Assembly: GCA_015680685.1 (NCBI GenBank)
Contig: MNCI01029340.1
Span: 352,382 to 416,381 of the forward strand
From: Gnetum montanum
Taxonomy: Eukaryota; Streptophyta; Gnetopsida; Gnetales; Gnetaceae
Reading direction: 5' to 3'
DNA length: 64,000 nt
Shown here one piece after another: positions 35,180 to 46,915 of this stretch (its first letter is position 1; each line of letters starts with the position of its first letter). The position numbers and the translations under genes are program-made. The notes under the pieces were generated by a model that worked only from the letters and a program-made list of their open reading frames with translations, did not search any database and had not been told where the DNA came from.

Positions 35180-36620
35180 AAACATCCCCAGATTGGCCCA
35201 AAGACCTAGTCTAAGCCTTAGATTTAGAGGTTGGGGATGTAACTGAGGACCCTCTCATTGAAATGCCCGTGACTACATCCAGGGGGGGTGGGGGAATAAA
35301 GACGTTAAAACTTAGCTCCCTCCTAGATTCAAAAATGCATAAAGATGTATCCAAGATCCTTCAAGACAACATCGAAGTATTCGTGTGGTCCTATAACGAC
35401 ATGCCAAGCTTAGATCTGAGGCTTATATAGCATAACATTTTCTTAAACCCACATATGAAGGCAGTCAAAAAAAAGACTTGCAAGGTTAAACTAGAGATCA
35501 CACTGGCCGTACGCGATGAAATCACTAAGCTGTATCAGGCTGGTTTCATCTAGGTAATTGATTACTCAGAATGGATGTTGAACATCATTGTAGTTTCTAA
35601 GAAAATAGGAGGAATATGAATCTGTATAGACTTCTGAGATCTGAACAAAGTAATGATCAAAGATGACTTCCCATTGCCGAGTATTGATTAACTCATTGAC
35701 ACTATAGCTAGTCACGCTCTATTATCCTTCATGGACAATTTCTCCAACTACAACCAAATTCGTATCAACCCAGAGCATTAGTTAACAACCACTTTCATGA
35801 CCCCATGGGGTACCTTCTATTACACTATGATGCCCTTTTAGCTCAAAAACGCTAGAGCAACCTACCAAAGAGCCATGATATACATCTTTAGTGACTACAT
35901 CCTAGAAACACTAAATGACTATGTGGATGACATAGCAGTCAAATCTAAAGAGGCTGCTGATCATCCCAATGATCTAGGTGTAGTCCTCAAAAACTGCCAA
36001 ATGCATGAATTACGCCTCAATCCGAAGAAGTGTGTCTTCAGGGTGAAAATTGGACACATGCTAGGGTTTGTAGTATTGGAGGCTAGAATACGAGTGGACC
36101 CTGAAAAAGTTAAGGCCATCATTAATCTAGCACCTCCTAAAAAGCTTAAAGAATTGCGTGGGTTATAAGGTAGGGTACAGTTCATTAGAAGGTTTATAGC
36201 AAAGTTGAATGACAAGTTACACCCCATGCAACACTTACTAAAGAAGGGGGTTAACTTCAGATGGACAACTCAATGCCAGCAAGCTTTCGATGACCTAAAG
36301 AAAGAGCTTTTACACCTCCCAACTATTTACCCACCGTAGAGGGATAAGCCTTTCTACATCTACCTTGCCATCTCAGACATGTCTATCACAACATTGTTAT
36401 GTCAAAGAGGAGATGATGGCTTTGACATTCTAGTTTATTACTTGAGTCATGCATTGATAGCATATGAGGTGAAATACAATGAGGTGGAGAGAAATTACCT
36501 CGCCCTAGTATTTTCATTGAAAAAGTGGAGGCATTATCTATTTTGTAGCAAAGTTAACATTGTATGCAAGAGCAATGTCCTCCGGGCTATCACGAACAAT
36601 CTATACGATTTGCATTATGT
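35180..36620 (+). pseudogene. Reverse transcriptase and first RNase H of element E
   Basis: Ty3-type RT blocks in order: ITKLYQAGFI, NIIVVSKK, CIDF-DLNK, DDFPLPSID, LLSFMDNFSNYNQI, TTTFMTPWGTFYY, catalytic LNDYVDDIAVKS (intact YVDD), LNPKKCVF, IGHMLGFVV, PPKKLKELRGL. RNase H continues with KPFYIYLAISDMS, YLSHAL and YNEVERNYLALVFSLKKWRHYL. The open frame 35875-36168 is intact; TAG, TGA and TAA codons break the rest. Converts element RNA to DNA in the living element. Confidence 0.85.
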
Positions 36621-36659
36621 GACCTAATCATCAATGAAAGGGTAGGCCATAGCTACGCA

Positions 36660-37150
36660 ACTTATGACCTCACTTGTCGATGATCGAACAACCATAGAAC
36701 CTGAATTCCTTGACGAGCACATTAGCACCATCGACTCAGTCCCATTGCATTTAGATGCTACATCGCATTTTGATAGTGCCTTGACTATGAGAGGTAGTAG
36801 TGTAGCTACTATCATTACATTCCCCTCTAGGGATATTCAACCATTTTCTTATCATTTTGCATTCCTTTGTATGAACAACGTGGTAGAGTACGAAGGACTC
36901 CTCAGGGGTCTCTTAGCAGCCCAAGAGTTAAAAATTCAACATCTGGCAATCTGAGGTGATTTGCAACTTGTTGTCAATAAAATCACTGAGGCCTATGCTT
37001 GCAAAGCTACACACCTACAACCCTACTATGACCAAGCCAAAAGTTTGCTTAAGCGTTTCACCACAACAGATGTTCAACATATGTTGCACAATGAAAACAC
37101 CGTAGCAGATGCCTCGGCCACCCTAGTATTAAATGTGCCACCACACATGT
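36660..37150 (+). pseudogene. Second (archaeal-type) RNase H of element E
   Basis: Separate from the first RNase H. Blocks: LHLDATSHFDSALTMRG (first Asp), CMNNVVEYEGLLRGLLAAQEL (Glu), GDLQLVVNKI (Asp), then ENTVADASATL (final Asp). This order is that of the additional RNase H known in Tat-lineage elements. One stop (TGA at 36952) precedes the GDL block. Confidence 0.8.
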
Positions 37151-37229
37151 TCACAAGTTTTCTTGCTTTGATAACTAAGTGCATGGAGCCTAGCAGTCAA
37201 GCGGTAGATGTCGCCTCTGTAAGCGTTGT

Positions 37230-38480
37230 TGAAACCCAAGAGTGGTATGCCAACATTAAAGCATATCTACAACATGGCGAACCCCCACGTGGATTGACAT
37301 CTACCCAAAGGGATGCGATCTGTAAGCATGCTTTGAAATATGTACTTATGGGAGACAATGCCTTATGCAAATGCTCCTTTAATGGGATATTGCTAGTTTG
37401 CATAAATGAGGGACAGGCGAAAAATATCATTAATGAAGTCCATGAAGGACTGTGCAGTGGAAACATAGCCCCTAGGGCCATGGAAACAAAAATTAGACAC
37501 CTAGGATATTACTGGCCTCACATGGAACGAGATTGTCTTGCCAAAGTTAAAACCTATGACACGTGCTAGCGATATGAAAATCTTATACATGTTTCACCAA
37601 CTGAGTTGCACCCAACACAGATCATGTGGCCATTCCAAAAATGGGGACTAGACATTATAGGACATATCACACCTAAGTCTTCTACAGGGCATAGCTTCAT
37701 TATCGCCACCACTGAGTACTTTACAAAGTGGGTAGAGGCTATTTTCCTGAGGAAGACTACATCTCAACAGGTTTGCCACTTTATATTGGATAACATAGTG
37801 ACAAGGTTTGGACTTCCCATGACTATTGTGATTGATAATAGGCCATAGTTTAGTAGTGCAGAAACCAAAACCTTTTGCAACAACTTTGGCATTAGGAAAT
37901 CCTTTTCCTCACCATACTACCTGTAGGCAAACGGACAGGCAAAAGCTACGAACAAAGCCATCATCCACTTGCTCAAGAAAATGCTTAGCAATAGCAAGAG
38001 GTGATGGCACGAGCAAATCCTCTATGTGCTATGGGCTTATAGAATAATGTGTAGGATGAAAACAGGTAAAACTCCTTATAGTCTTGTTTACAGATTTGAA
38101 GAGTGTTGCCTCTTAAGCTGCAGGTACCATCACTTCAAATGATCTTGTCAAACATCATGAGCGAAGCCTAGAACAATGAGTCGAGGATCATCGATCTTGA
38201 CTCCATAGAGGAGGAGGGTGCATAAACACTTGGTTGTATCAAGAAATATCAAGATAGGAAACAGCAGAAGCATTATGCAAACCCACATCAATGGCCAACA
38301 AAAAAGAGGGACCTCATTTTCAAGGCTATTCATGAACATATGAACAAGTTCTTAGCAAACTGGGAAGGTCCATTTATGGTCACAAAAGCCTATGGGAATG
38401 GGGCCTTCAAACTAGTAGACATGGATGGCAAAGAGTTTGCGAATCCTGTGAATCACTTGTATCTCAAGCCATACTACATC
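37230..38480 (+). pseudogene. Integrase of element E (inactive)
   Basis: The N-terminal region contains RHLGYYWPHMERD and KTYDTC-RYE (zinc-binding part, cut by TAG). The core has MWPFQKWGLDIIG, TTEYFTKWVEAI (Glu in place of the first catalytic Asp), FGLPMTIVIDN (second Asp kept) and ANGQAKATNK (Lys at the catalytic Glu). The C-terminal part is visible in shifted frames to the TGA near 38481. Two of three catalytic positions are changed. Confidence 0.75.
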
Positions 38481-38499
38481 TGATGCATGAGCAAGGGAA

Positions 38500-39010
38500 G
38501 CAAATCATCTGCTATGACATAAAATTGACAAAGCTCATCTGCTATGACGTAAAACTGGTAAAGCGGTCTACCATGACTATAAACTGGCACAACACATTCG
38601 CTATGACTATAAAATGACACAGATAGTCTATTATGACTATAAACTGGCACAGACCATCTACCATGATGGAAAACTAGAAAAGCACATCCGCTATGATGTT
38701 AAACTGGCACAGATGCTCCGCTACGACCTTAAACTGGCCCATCCACTGTCCGCTATAATGATAAACTAGCATAGTGGTCTGCTAGGATCTTAAACTAGCA
38801 TAGTAGTCTACTAGGACCTTAAACTAGCACAACAACCATCCGCTACGATGATAAACTAGCACAGTGGTCTACTAGGACCTTAAACTAGCATAGCAGTCTG
38901 CTAGGACCTTAACCTAGCACAGCGGTCTGCTAAGTCATTAAGCTAGCACATCACGGTCTGCTGGGACCTTAAACCAGTACATCCCATGGTCTACCAGGAT
39001 TTTAAACTAG
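38500..39010 (+). repeat. Mini-hairpin tandem repeats, cluster 3
   Basis: About 17 units of 28-33 bases, core GGTCTGCTAGGACCTTAAACTAGCACAG. Stems vary together: GGTC/GACC, CATC/GATG and AGTC/GACT, each around a six-base loop (TGCTAG, CGCTAC, TATTAT). They start right after the integrase stop. Confidence 0.85.
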
Positions 39011-40374
39011 GTTCATGGCACAACACCCTCACCATACATCCATGACCCTTCAGTAAGCGAGTGTGCATAGTGCTAGCGCAGGGCGAGATGTTGCAGTTCC
39101 AGAATGTAGTTCATGATGCTAAGAAAATACACTCTAGAATATATGCAATGCCACTGCCCCTGGCATCTTGTTGATCCTCTGGAGATGTTGTCTGACATCT
39201 TGTTGACCTTCTAGAGCTACTGCCACCATGGCCCATTGCCCTGGTAGTAGATTTTGTTATCAGCATCCACCAATGGAGCCCCAACACTATTTTGGCCCAG
39301 CCATAGAGTTACTACCCTCTAGCCCCCACCATCTCCTGAGCCCAAAAGACATTCAGCTATTGGGCATCTCACCTTATAGCTGAACTGCATAATGTTTGCC
39401 TTGGGTAGGGACTCCTGAGCACTCGCATCATGACAATTCCTAGCCACCTTAGTGCCAACCCCTACATACTAATGTTGCCAAAACCGCTGCTAGCCTTTCT
39501 GGTTTGGAAGTCGCATGCCCCAGCAAGAACGTCCATTGCTCCAGTAGCATCCAAAGTGAGCAAGACCTTTGCCTTCATTTTGCTTGATGGTTGTTTCTTC
39601 TGGGTTGCTCTCTATTGTGTTTACAAGGTATGTGTCAGAGGGGCATCTGTTAGAGGTGCATTTTGCCAAGATGGTAGGACACTACATCATTACAAGGTGA
39701 TCGTCCTGACTAGCTTGGCTACTTGGGAGTGCATATCTTGTCCTTTCCCTTAACCTCCTTTACTCATTCCTTACACCTACAATTCTCCTTCTCACACATC
39801 TTTTTATGAATTTTCCTGATGCCTGTAAGGCCCTTCCATATGCTCAACCGAAAAGTCCATGATGTGCATGACACAACTCACTGCATGGGAAGTATCTATA
39901 GGTAGGTCAAAGTCCCATGTGGATGTAATGCAACTCATCCTAGGGAGGAAACACCTATCCTACCACAACAAGGTTGTTTGCAAATGAAAATGGCAAAATA
40001 GCAAAAGAAAAGCGTAAAAGAGCAAAAGCTCAAAAAAAAAGATGGCATGTCAGCTGTTTCACAATGAGCATCTCTAAGCATTCCAATGAGAGGTTAGAAG
40101 CCTATAAATGAAAGATGCCCATGCATATCAACTCCCTCACAAGCATTCTGATGAGGGACTACACAATGCTACATCTTTCCCTTCCTGAAATTTTCCTCAT
40201 AGCTCCACCCTTTCCCCTTTCCCTACATAATTATCCTGGTACTTTCAAGCATAGCTAAGTGACATCTAGACAATTACTGAAGAGTGATGTTAGCATCATG
40301 TCTTTCATGGTGTTTCATATTCTTTGTCGATGTCTCTTAGGCTCGTCCTCTAGACGTCGACAAAGAGGGGCTAG
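39011..40374 (+). other. 3' untranslated region of element E
   Basis: Non-coding apart from a chance frame (39430-39753). Purine-rich AAAGAGGGG at 40362-40370 is the polypurine tract, four bases before the 3' LTR. A near-palindrome TTTGTCGATGTCTC...GACGTCGACAAAG (40322-40365) precedes it. Confidence 0.55.
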
Positions 40375-41983
40375 TGAAACACCATAAAATTTTTAGACCT
40401 TCTTGCTTCACCAGGGTCTTGGAACTTGGGCAAGGACTTTCACAAGTGTAGCCTCATGACAGTTTGACATGAAAATGGTGGCACTGAGATTATATTGTCC
40501 AGTCTGGAAAGTTTTCTACGTCTAGAGCTGATAGGCCTGATGGACTATTTGGCCTGCCCACCTGGACAATTTACCTGGCTAACAGTCTAACTAGAAACCA
40601 TGCTAGGAGTTATTGACAGTGCTCAGGATGGGCAAAACAGTTTGGCAAGTTTTCTAGTAGGGGAGTTTGCTATGCTACGCTATGCTACATAGCGTAGCAA
40701 GCCTTCAAAATCAATCAAGTGTCCGAATACAAGTTTTAGCAAGATTTTTGCGCAAGGCAAAGTTAGAATTCAGCCAACATAGGGTGCTATGCTATGCTAC
40801 ACTATCTAGTGTATCACAACATAGCAAGGGTGAAACATGCAAAGACTCCTCTGCCAAGCCATTTTGATAAAAGGACTGCATTTAACAGCATTGTGGCTTC
40901 CAAAACTACTTTTTCTTAGTTAGCCTTCGAACCATAAGAAACGTTTTTGCATGAAACCCCACAATTCTGACAAAAATGCAAGTTACATTGCCCACTACGC
41001 TATGCTATGCTACATAGCATAGCACAGTGTAGCAAAGATGCAAATCAATAAAATGCTCCAAGGGTTAACCCAGCGTACACCAAGGCTTCCGAAAAATGTT
41101 GTTGACTCCTATGCAAGTTTCCTACTCTAACCAGTGGCTACACTGTGCTACGCTACATAACATAGCATAGCGTAGCAAGTAGCTACACTATGTCAAGGTG
41201 TAGCAAGCAGCTATGCTACTTCAATGTGCTTCATTACTAGACATGCATTGTTAGCACATTGGATTCCAACATCTCTAGTTTCGACAACATGGCTATAGTG
41301 TAGCTAGTTCATGATTGGTGTTGTACATCTATGTAGTATGGGCATGTCAGCATTCCATAGGGTCTAGGACACGTGGCATCCAAGCCTCATTTCTTACTTG
41401 CTGCTAGCCCTATAAATACCCCAACAAACAACGCTCGAAGGGTTGGCTTTTTTGCATTGACATTCTACGAGTTGGATTTTTTGCTAGAAAGAATTGGCAT
41501 TTTCACATTAGCAAGAGTAGTTAGCTTGTTGGCATTTTGCATTGTTGGCTTTTAAGTTCACATTCAAGAGCATTGTTGGCACATTTTGAGTATTTTTTTA
41601 TCCTTGAACTCTTTGTGCACCTCTGGCATTGTGTAACTTGTTATACATCATTCAAACAAAGCAAAGAATCAAACTCGTGACTTTGCGGTGATGCATTCTC
41701 TTACCCATGTTCATTCTATTATCTCTTTATTTTTATCGTTGTTTGGCATTATTTCCTTCATTCTTGCATTTATTGATCATCGATTTTACCTCATGTATTT
41801 CTCTTTTAAAACAATGTTTACATAAGGTTAAGTTACATTGATTAAGTCACTATCTGATTAACCAGACCATTCAGGATGCCCTGCTTCCATTTTATCCAGC
41901 ACGACCCTCGCACGGATCCAGGGTTAAATTGTTTGCCTAACAACCTCTCAGTGTTCTAGCCACTGATGTTTTTAGTCGCTACA
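40375..41983 (+). mobile_element. 3' LTR of element E
   Basis: Pairs with 23397-24971 over its whole length (for example GAGTTATTGACAGTGCTCAGGATGGG against the left-LTR equivalent, and CCCTATAAATACCCC near 41408). It carries the same GCTACGCTA hairpin clusters at 40670-41210. Frequent single-base differences between the two LTRs indicate an old insertion. Confidence 0.85.
40670..41215. repeat. GCTACGCTA / TAGCGTAGC cluster, right LTR
   Basis: Hairpin-forming runs such as GCTACGCTATGCTACATAGC (40675) and GCTATGCTACATAGCATAGC (41003). Many CG dinucleotides of the left LTR appear as TG or CA here. Confidence 0.75.
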
Positions 41984-41988
41984 ATCAC

Positions 41989-43380
41989 CATTAGTTCTTT
42001 ATTCATTGTGTAATTCAATTATGTACCCAGAATGCTTTGACTTGCATAGTGGATGTAATATGAACATTTCTTATCATCCAACTACATAAGAACAACTACC
42101 AAGGTGTAATTTGATGCATCTGTCATGATATGAAATAGTCTAGACCAGTTAGGTGCTCATAGAATTAGAGTCTCTACAAGATTTTGATTGAGGCTTTGGA
42201 ATGCCATTTTACATTTCTTGGTGTAGATGAATGAAGCATATTTCTTTGTAAGATTGACCAACAATTTTGTGATCTTAGAGAAATTCTCTATTAATCATCA
42301 GTAGTAGCTATGTCTCCAAGGAATGACCAAACATCTTTAACAATTTTTGGTTGGTAAATTATTTCTTAGATGATCCTTATTTGTCCAAGGTCCATCTCAA
42401 TCCCTACCTAAGAAATTTTATGCCTTAGTACAATGCCCTCCTAGACCATTAGAGGTCTCTTTTACCAATTGAGATGAAGATTCATCTCCACACACCTTTT
42501 AAGCACTTGCTCTAATTGGTCCAATGCTTGCTCAGATGTAGCACCATAGTGGAAAATTCATCCATGAAGACTTCCGTCCCATAGCCAATTTGTTGTTGAA
42601 AAATGTTCAGGACCAAGCACTAAAATGTTGCAGGAGCATTGCATAGATCAAAAGACATATTTCAATATGAAAAAATCACCTAGGGACTTGTGAATGTTGT
42701 TTTGGTCTAATCCTCTGGTGTTATTTAGATTTGGTTATAGCCACAATAGCCATCCAGAAAGCTGTAATAACAATGCCCATATATAGTGTTTAACACTTGA
42801 TCCACAAATAAAAATGGAAAATGATCTTTGAATGTTGCCATATTCAACAATTGGGTGTTGATGTAGATCCACCACTTACCACCTTTCTTTGTCACAATCA
42901 TGAGTGGACTAACCCACTCACTATTCACAATGGAATAGAAAAACCTCACCTTAAGGAGTTGTCTGATTTCTTCTTTAACAATCTACTTTAATTTGGGATT
43001 CAACCATTATTATAGCTACCTCTTTGGTTTCATGGTTAGATTAGTGTAGACATGATGTTGGCATATCCTTAGATCAATCCTTGTGAGTTTAGGATATGAC
43101 CAAGTAAAAGCTATTGATCATTTATTAACCATCCTCAATAACATCTATTTCTATTCTAGGGCAAGATTGACATTGATGATTACCATCTTGTGATTTCTCA
43201 AAAATGCATACTCCATGCTGGTAGGTATATTTTTCAACTTTAAGGGCTCTTATTTAAAATTTTTAAAATTTTTAAGGATTTCCAACTCTTTCCAATTGGT
43301 ATCATCATTTACATCATCAAAGAGTTGGTGATGAACTTGCTCTAGTTCATCCATGTTTTCAATGTAGGGACATTTTAGAC
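41989..43380 (-). pseudogene. RT and upstream RNase H of element F (inactive)
   Basis: Minus-strand blocks: VIINVNLALE near 43180, SEWVSPLMIVTKKGGKWW and FVDQVLNTIYGHCYYSF in the open piece 42725-42949, then MSFDLCNAPATF. The region of the catalytic box reads MDEFST and shifts frame. RNase H sequence follows to the E insertion at 41989. Stops coincide with those of the inverted copy at 21690-22290. Confidence 0.75.
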
Positions 43381-43399
43381 TCTTAGTAGGTTCCATGAA

Positions 43400-44080
43400 A
43401 AGTGTGTTGCTTTCAAGATTATTTGTCAACCATTGGGTGTCTTCCTATTTTTTGGCTAATGTGTACAAGCAACTTTGGATTTCATATTCATTGGAATACT
43501 ATGTACATGCTTTGATGGATGTGCTCTTAACAAACTAGAGTTTCTACATACAGTTGCACCTAGTATCACTATATGCGATGCATGGGACTCTTTTCTTCTT
43601 GATCTTTTCAAATTCATTTTCCTTGGAAATTTTCGAGAAGAGATATTAGATGCCCATTCATGCATTAATAGTGCTCAACCATGCCCTTTCCATAATAATT
43701 GAAAATTCTCCCTTGTAGATGTCAATCTTGATTACCAAAAAATCAAAAGGATAGGACCACCCACAAACACTAGTTATAATGTCCTCCACAAGTCCCAAAG
43801 GAACAATGATTGACTAGTCTACCAATTTTAGATAGATATTGATTTTTTTAAGAGGTGGAAAGTTCCATGCTTTGAACATGTCATGGAAAATTAGATTGAC
43901 ATCAAAACTTAAATCAAGAAGAGCCTTTCATGGCTCATGTCTAACAATTTGTACGTACATGAGAGGACTTCCAAGGTTAGATCATTTCTTAGGAAGGTTT
44001 CCAACCTTGTTTCAATCAGATATAGTGTGGATTAACATGATTATATGGATCTTAGGAGGTGTTTGGTTTGAAGGGCTCTT
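43400..44080 (-). pseudogene. Retropepsin region of element F
   Basis: Minus-strand active-site loop ALLDLSFDVNLIFHDM near 43930-43880 keeps the Asp. FDFLVIKIDIYKGEFSII follows near 43730. The open piece 43456-43665 is downstream sequence in another frame. Frame changes make it non-functional. Confidence 0.55.
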
Positions 44081-44219
44081 AAAATAATTTAATGCAGATG
44101 ATGGTGGAGAGATAGGATGATTATTCACATTAGTTTGTGCAGAATGTGGAAGACTATTGGGTTACAAGAATGATCATTTTTAGGATCTAGGCTTCAAACC
44201 ATTTAGCTAAAAAGCTAGC

Positions 44220-46450
44220 TATAAGTTGAAAACCTTAGTAGTGTTATGTTGGTATGGTTGTGATGGAATTTTTCCCTTCATAGATGGAGTAGGAGGGAAT
44301 TGGGTTGAGGGTGGAGGAGAATGTGCTAAAGGATGAAAAAGATGATAGGGATATGGGGTTTTCTCTCTAGTAGATGGAGAGTGAGTTTTGTGATACTCTA
44401 GAGGGTAGTAGTGGTGTTGAAAAGAAACATGACTAAAAGAGTCATACAGAGACATTAGTTACTAAACATAGTACCCATATGCATCTAGCTACCTATAAGG
44501 GTATTGCTACCTTGGTGGTGGCATCTGCCATGACTATGGGTGTTGCCACTACTAGTACTAATATGATTATGGTGGAGGTCGACTTGGATAATAAGTTTGT
44601 TGTTGTTGGTGGAACTACCTTGAATTACCTTGATGATAAGGAAATCTTTTGGATGCTTACCTTCTTGCCAATATAGGATTTAGTGCATACACCCCATACT
44701 CCTACAAGTCTAACATGATAGGGAAACATCCTTTAGGATGTTCATATTGGTAGATGTCACATCCACCATCATCATTTGATTCTATCTCCATAACTTCTTC
44801 TACTATAGTAGCTTTGTCCTTACCCCTTTGGTAGGCATGTTTAGTTTCTTTTTGCCTCATGGGGTTATGGTCACTACTATGCTTTCTTGATTCTTCTATG
44901 ATTTTTAGAGTAGTTTAGAATTTTTTATCTAATGAATCCCATAATTTGTCTACCTTGGATAAAATTTTAGACATAGATCTTTAGATTGACAAGGTGTTTC
45001 TGTTCACCACATCATCAAGTGATGATTCCTTCTAATTGTCAAAATATTGGACCTCCCTTTTTCTAATGGAAGGATTCCTATTATATTCCTCAACACTTTC
45101 CTATTTCCTTGCTATCCTTCTTCTTTTGCTACCTACTCTTTCAACTTTTGGATTTGATGGGCTCTAAGTTCTAATAGTCTTCCTTAGGCATGAACTCCAA
45201 GAGTTCTTCTCATTTTTGATTTGAGTCCTTCTATAATGTGGCAAAGTTATTCTTGTTGAGAATAACCATGGCAAGGGCATTGCTGTATGAGAGAATAGTA
45301 TCTATCCATGGAAGTGTCCAAAGGTTCATGTGTTTTTTTGCTTCTATCCTTGGATTTTTCTTCTTAAATTAGACACTTGAGAGTACATCTAATATTTATC
45401 ATTAAATAACTCTAGCATTATACTGCACCTGTGGATGGGTTCCAACTTCAAGGATCAATACCAGCCTTCTACTTCTTTGAGGAGTATCATGGGAAATAAA
45501 TTTCATTTCTATGAATTATTTTCAATATTTTGAAAGGCACAGGCATCATGAAAATCTTGAAGATGAAATTGTACATCAGAGTTATATCCCCCCTCAAATT
45601 TGAAGATATTGTTCATGTCAATTCGCTTGATCTAACTATCTTTCACATGTCTGGTTGGAATTTTGACTACCTTTGCAATATTTAGCATGCTTCGAGTTGC
45701 ATACAAAGGCTCATCATCATCATTATTTTTATGTCATCTATGATGTCCTCTGCTACCCCTTTGTTCATGACAATCTCTATTATTATCATTGTTCTATTGT
45801 TTATTTTCATCATAGTTGTTCTTTTTATGGTGTCTATCAGAACTAGAAGAAGAAGAAGAAGATGCAAATGAAGAGGACAAAGAGAAAGGAGGACTACCAC
45901 CACTATGGTTTTTTCCACCTCCTCTATACTTATCACAATAATTTTTGTTAGCTTTCTTATCATATTCATACTTTCCTAACTCCCTATTTTGACTCCCACT
46001 TTTACTTGAACCTGGAGTGTTGATAGTGGATTGCAGCTTTAGGTTCAAGCACCCATCATCAATATCAAGGGTTGGAGAATCTTCATGTTGAGAATCCCTA
46101 GTGGGAGGATCCTCATTATCATTTTGGTTGAGTAGGAATAATGGATTAGTAAATCATTTTTTCTTCAAAGCCTTGTGGTGCTTCTCCTGGTGTCAATCTC
46201 TCTTGTGTTGTGCTTCACTGGGACAATAGTCTTGGTAGTCATGATCATGCACAACTTACTCTTCTTGAAGATCCTAGATGCCTAACCTCCTAATATTCTA
46301 GAGTAGCATCTGAAGCATAGATCAATTGGGAGGAATTATAATGTTGCCCTCCATATCTCACCACCACAGTTGTTCATCTTGATGTACGATGAAGGTGAAG
46401 TCAAGTACATACTCATTTGGATGAGTATATATCACCCTACATTATTGAGA
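44220..46450 (-). pseudogene. gag of element F (broken)
   Basis: The minus strand starts with HPNEYVLDFTF and DMEGNIIIPPN. LNLKLQSTINTPGS and a Ser-rich run follow (45850-46048), then the gag core FKFEGGYNSDVQFHLQDFHDACAF (45600-45500). A CDIYQYEHPKGCFP cluster lies near 44765-44725, and a Tyr/Pro-rich end follows. The order matches copy B point for point. TAA/TAG stops interrupt it. Confidence 0.65.
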
Positions 46451-46629
46451 CATTGGTAGTTTAGTATCATCATGCTTGTAAGAAGAAGACACTCTGTAAT
46501 TAAAATAAGTTATCAATGTGCTTAAATTATTATATTTATTTTTAGAATGGATTTTGACCTTAGGGTTCATCTAATGATGTTAATGATTTTCACTATACCT
46601 AGATAGTACACATTTCAAATAAAAAAGAA

Positions 46630-46647
46630 TCCCCAACAATGGCACCA
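46630..46647 (-). other. Primer-binding site of element F
   Basis: TGGTGCCATTGTTGGGGA on the minus strand, directly after the LTR end (CTCGTCA). Same class as in B and D. Confidence 0.7.
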
Positions 46648-46648
46648 A

Positions 46649-46845
46649 TGACGAGTGGCAAGTAGCCCTATGCTCAACCATATGAATTGCTAAGTGTTCA
46701 CGTGCGATCTAGTTGAATTCCATGGATTCTATTTCTTATGGTACACTAGCCTCTAAAAAGTGAACTTACCGTACCAAGCATTTGTTGTCTTTCCAATTAC
46801 AATTGTGATATGCAAAGTTATGATTAAGTGTAATCAAGGTGTATG
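46649..46845 (-). mobile_element. 5' LTR remnant of element F
   Basis: Only the 3' quarter of the LTR remains, aligned to 15621-15815. From 46846 to 46910 the sequence is a mosaic. It includes a GTAGTCATGCATGAGGCC block that also occurs in the LTRs of D (52226, 60466) and a second copy of the AAGTTAT-ATTAAGTGTAAT phrase. A deletion or recombination removed U3 and R. Confidence 0.6.
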
Positions 46846-46915
46846 CCACCACCACCTATAAGGCTCTTCTACCTTGGTAGTCATGCATGAGGCCTTAAGT
46901 TATAATTAAGTGTAA

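Larger units (their letters stand above)
23397..41983 (+). mobile_element. Giant Tat-lineage (Ogre-like) LTR retrotransposon E, 18.6 kb
   Basis: LTRs of about 1.6 kb (23397-24971; 40375-41983) bound gag-protease (25359-29001), a 6-kb insert with an antisense gene, and RT, RNase H, a second RNase H and integrase (35180-38480), all plus strand except the insert. Dual RNase H and the gag pattern LLPHFTKYNGEGDPNAH are Tat-lineage hallmarks. The flanking 5-mers ATCGT (23392) and ATCAC (41984) could be a diverged target duplication. Removing E rejoins the RNase H of F exactly (GCATACACC then CATTAG...). Both LTRs and all ORFs have decayed, so the insertion is old. Confidence 0.85.
15621..46910 (-). 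mobile_element. Athila-like LTR retrotransposon F, minus strand, interrupted by element E
   Basis: Read on the minus strand: 5' LTR remnant (46649-46845, with scrambled sequence to about 46910), primer site, gag, protease, RT and RNase H to 41989. Element E comes next, then the end of RNase H and integrase (23391-22295), an inverted RT fragment, promoter spacer (21685-19640), 3' ORF (19605-16740), polypurine tract and 3' LTR (16486-15621). TGTAA flanks both ends (15616-15620 and 46911-46915), compatible with a 5-bp target duplication, but the right LTR end is rearranged. Its own length without E is about 12.7 kb. Confidence 0.7.

Noticed and set aside
38500-39010. CRISPR-like array of regular ~30-base repeats
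   Set aside because: The repeats are contiguous without unique spacers, degenerate, and inside a plant retrotransposon. They are a minisatellite.
23392-41988. Clean 5-bp target duplication for element E
   Set aside because: The flanks are ATCGT and ATCAC; two mismatches. Kept only as a possible diverged duplication, with the rejoined RNase H as the real evidence for the insertion.
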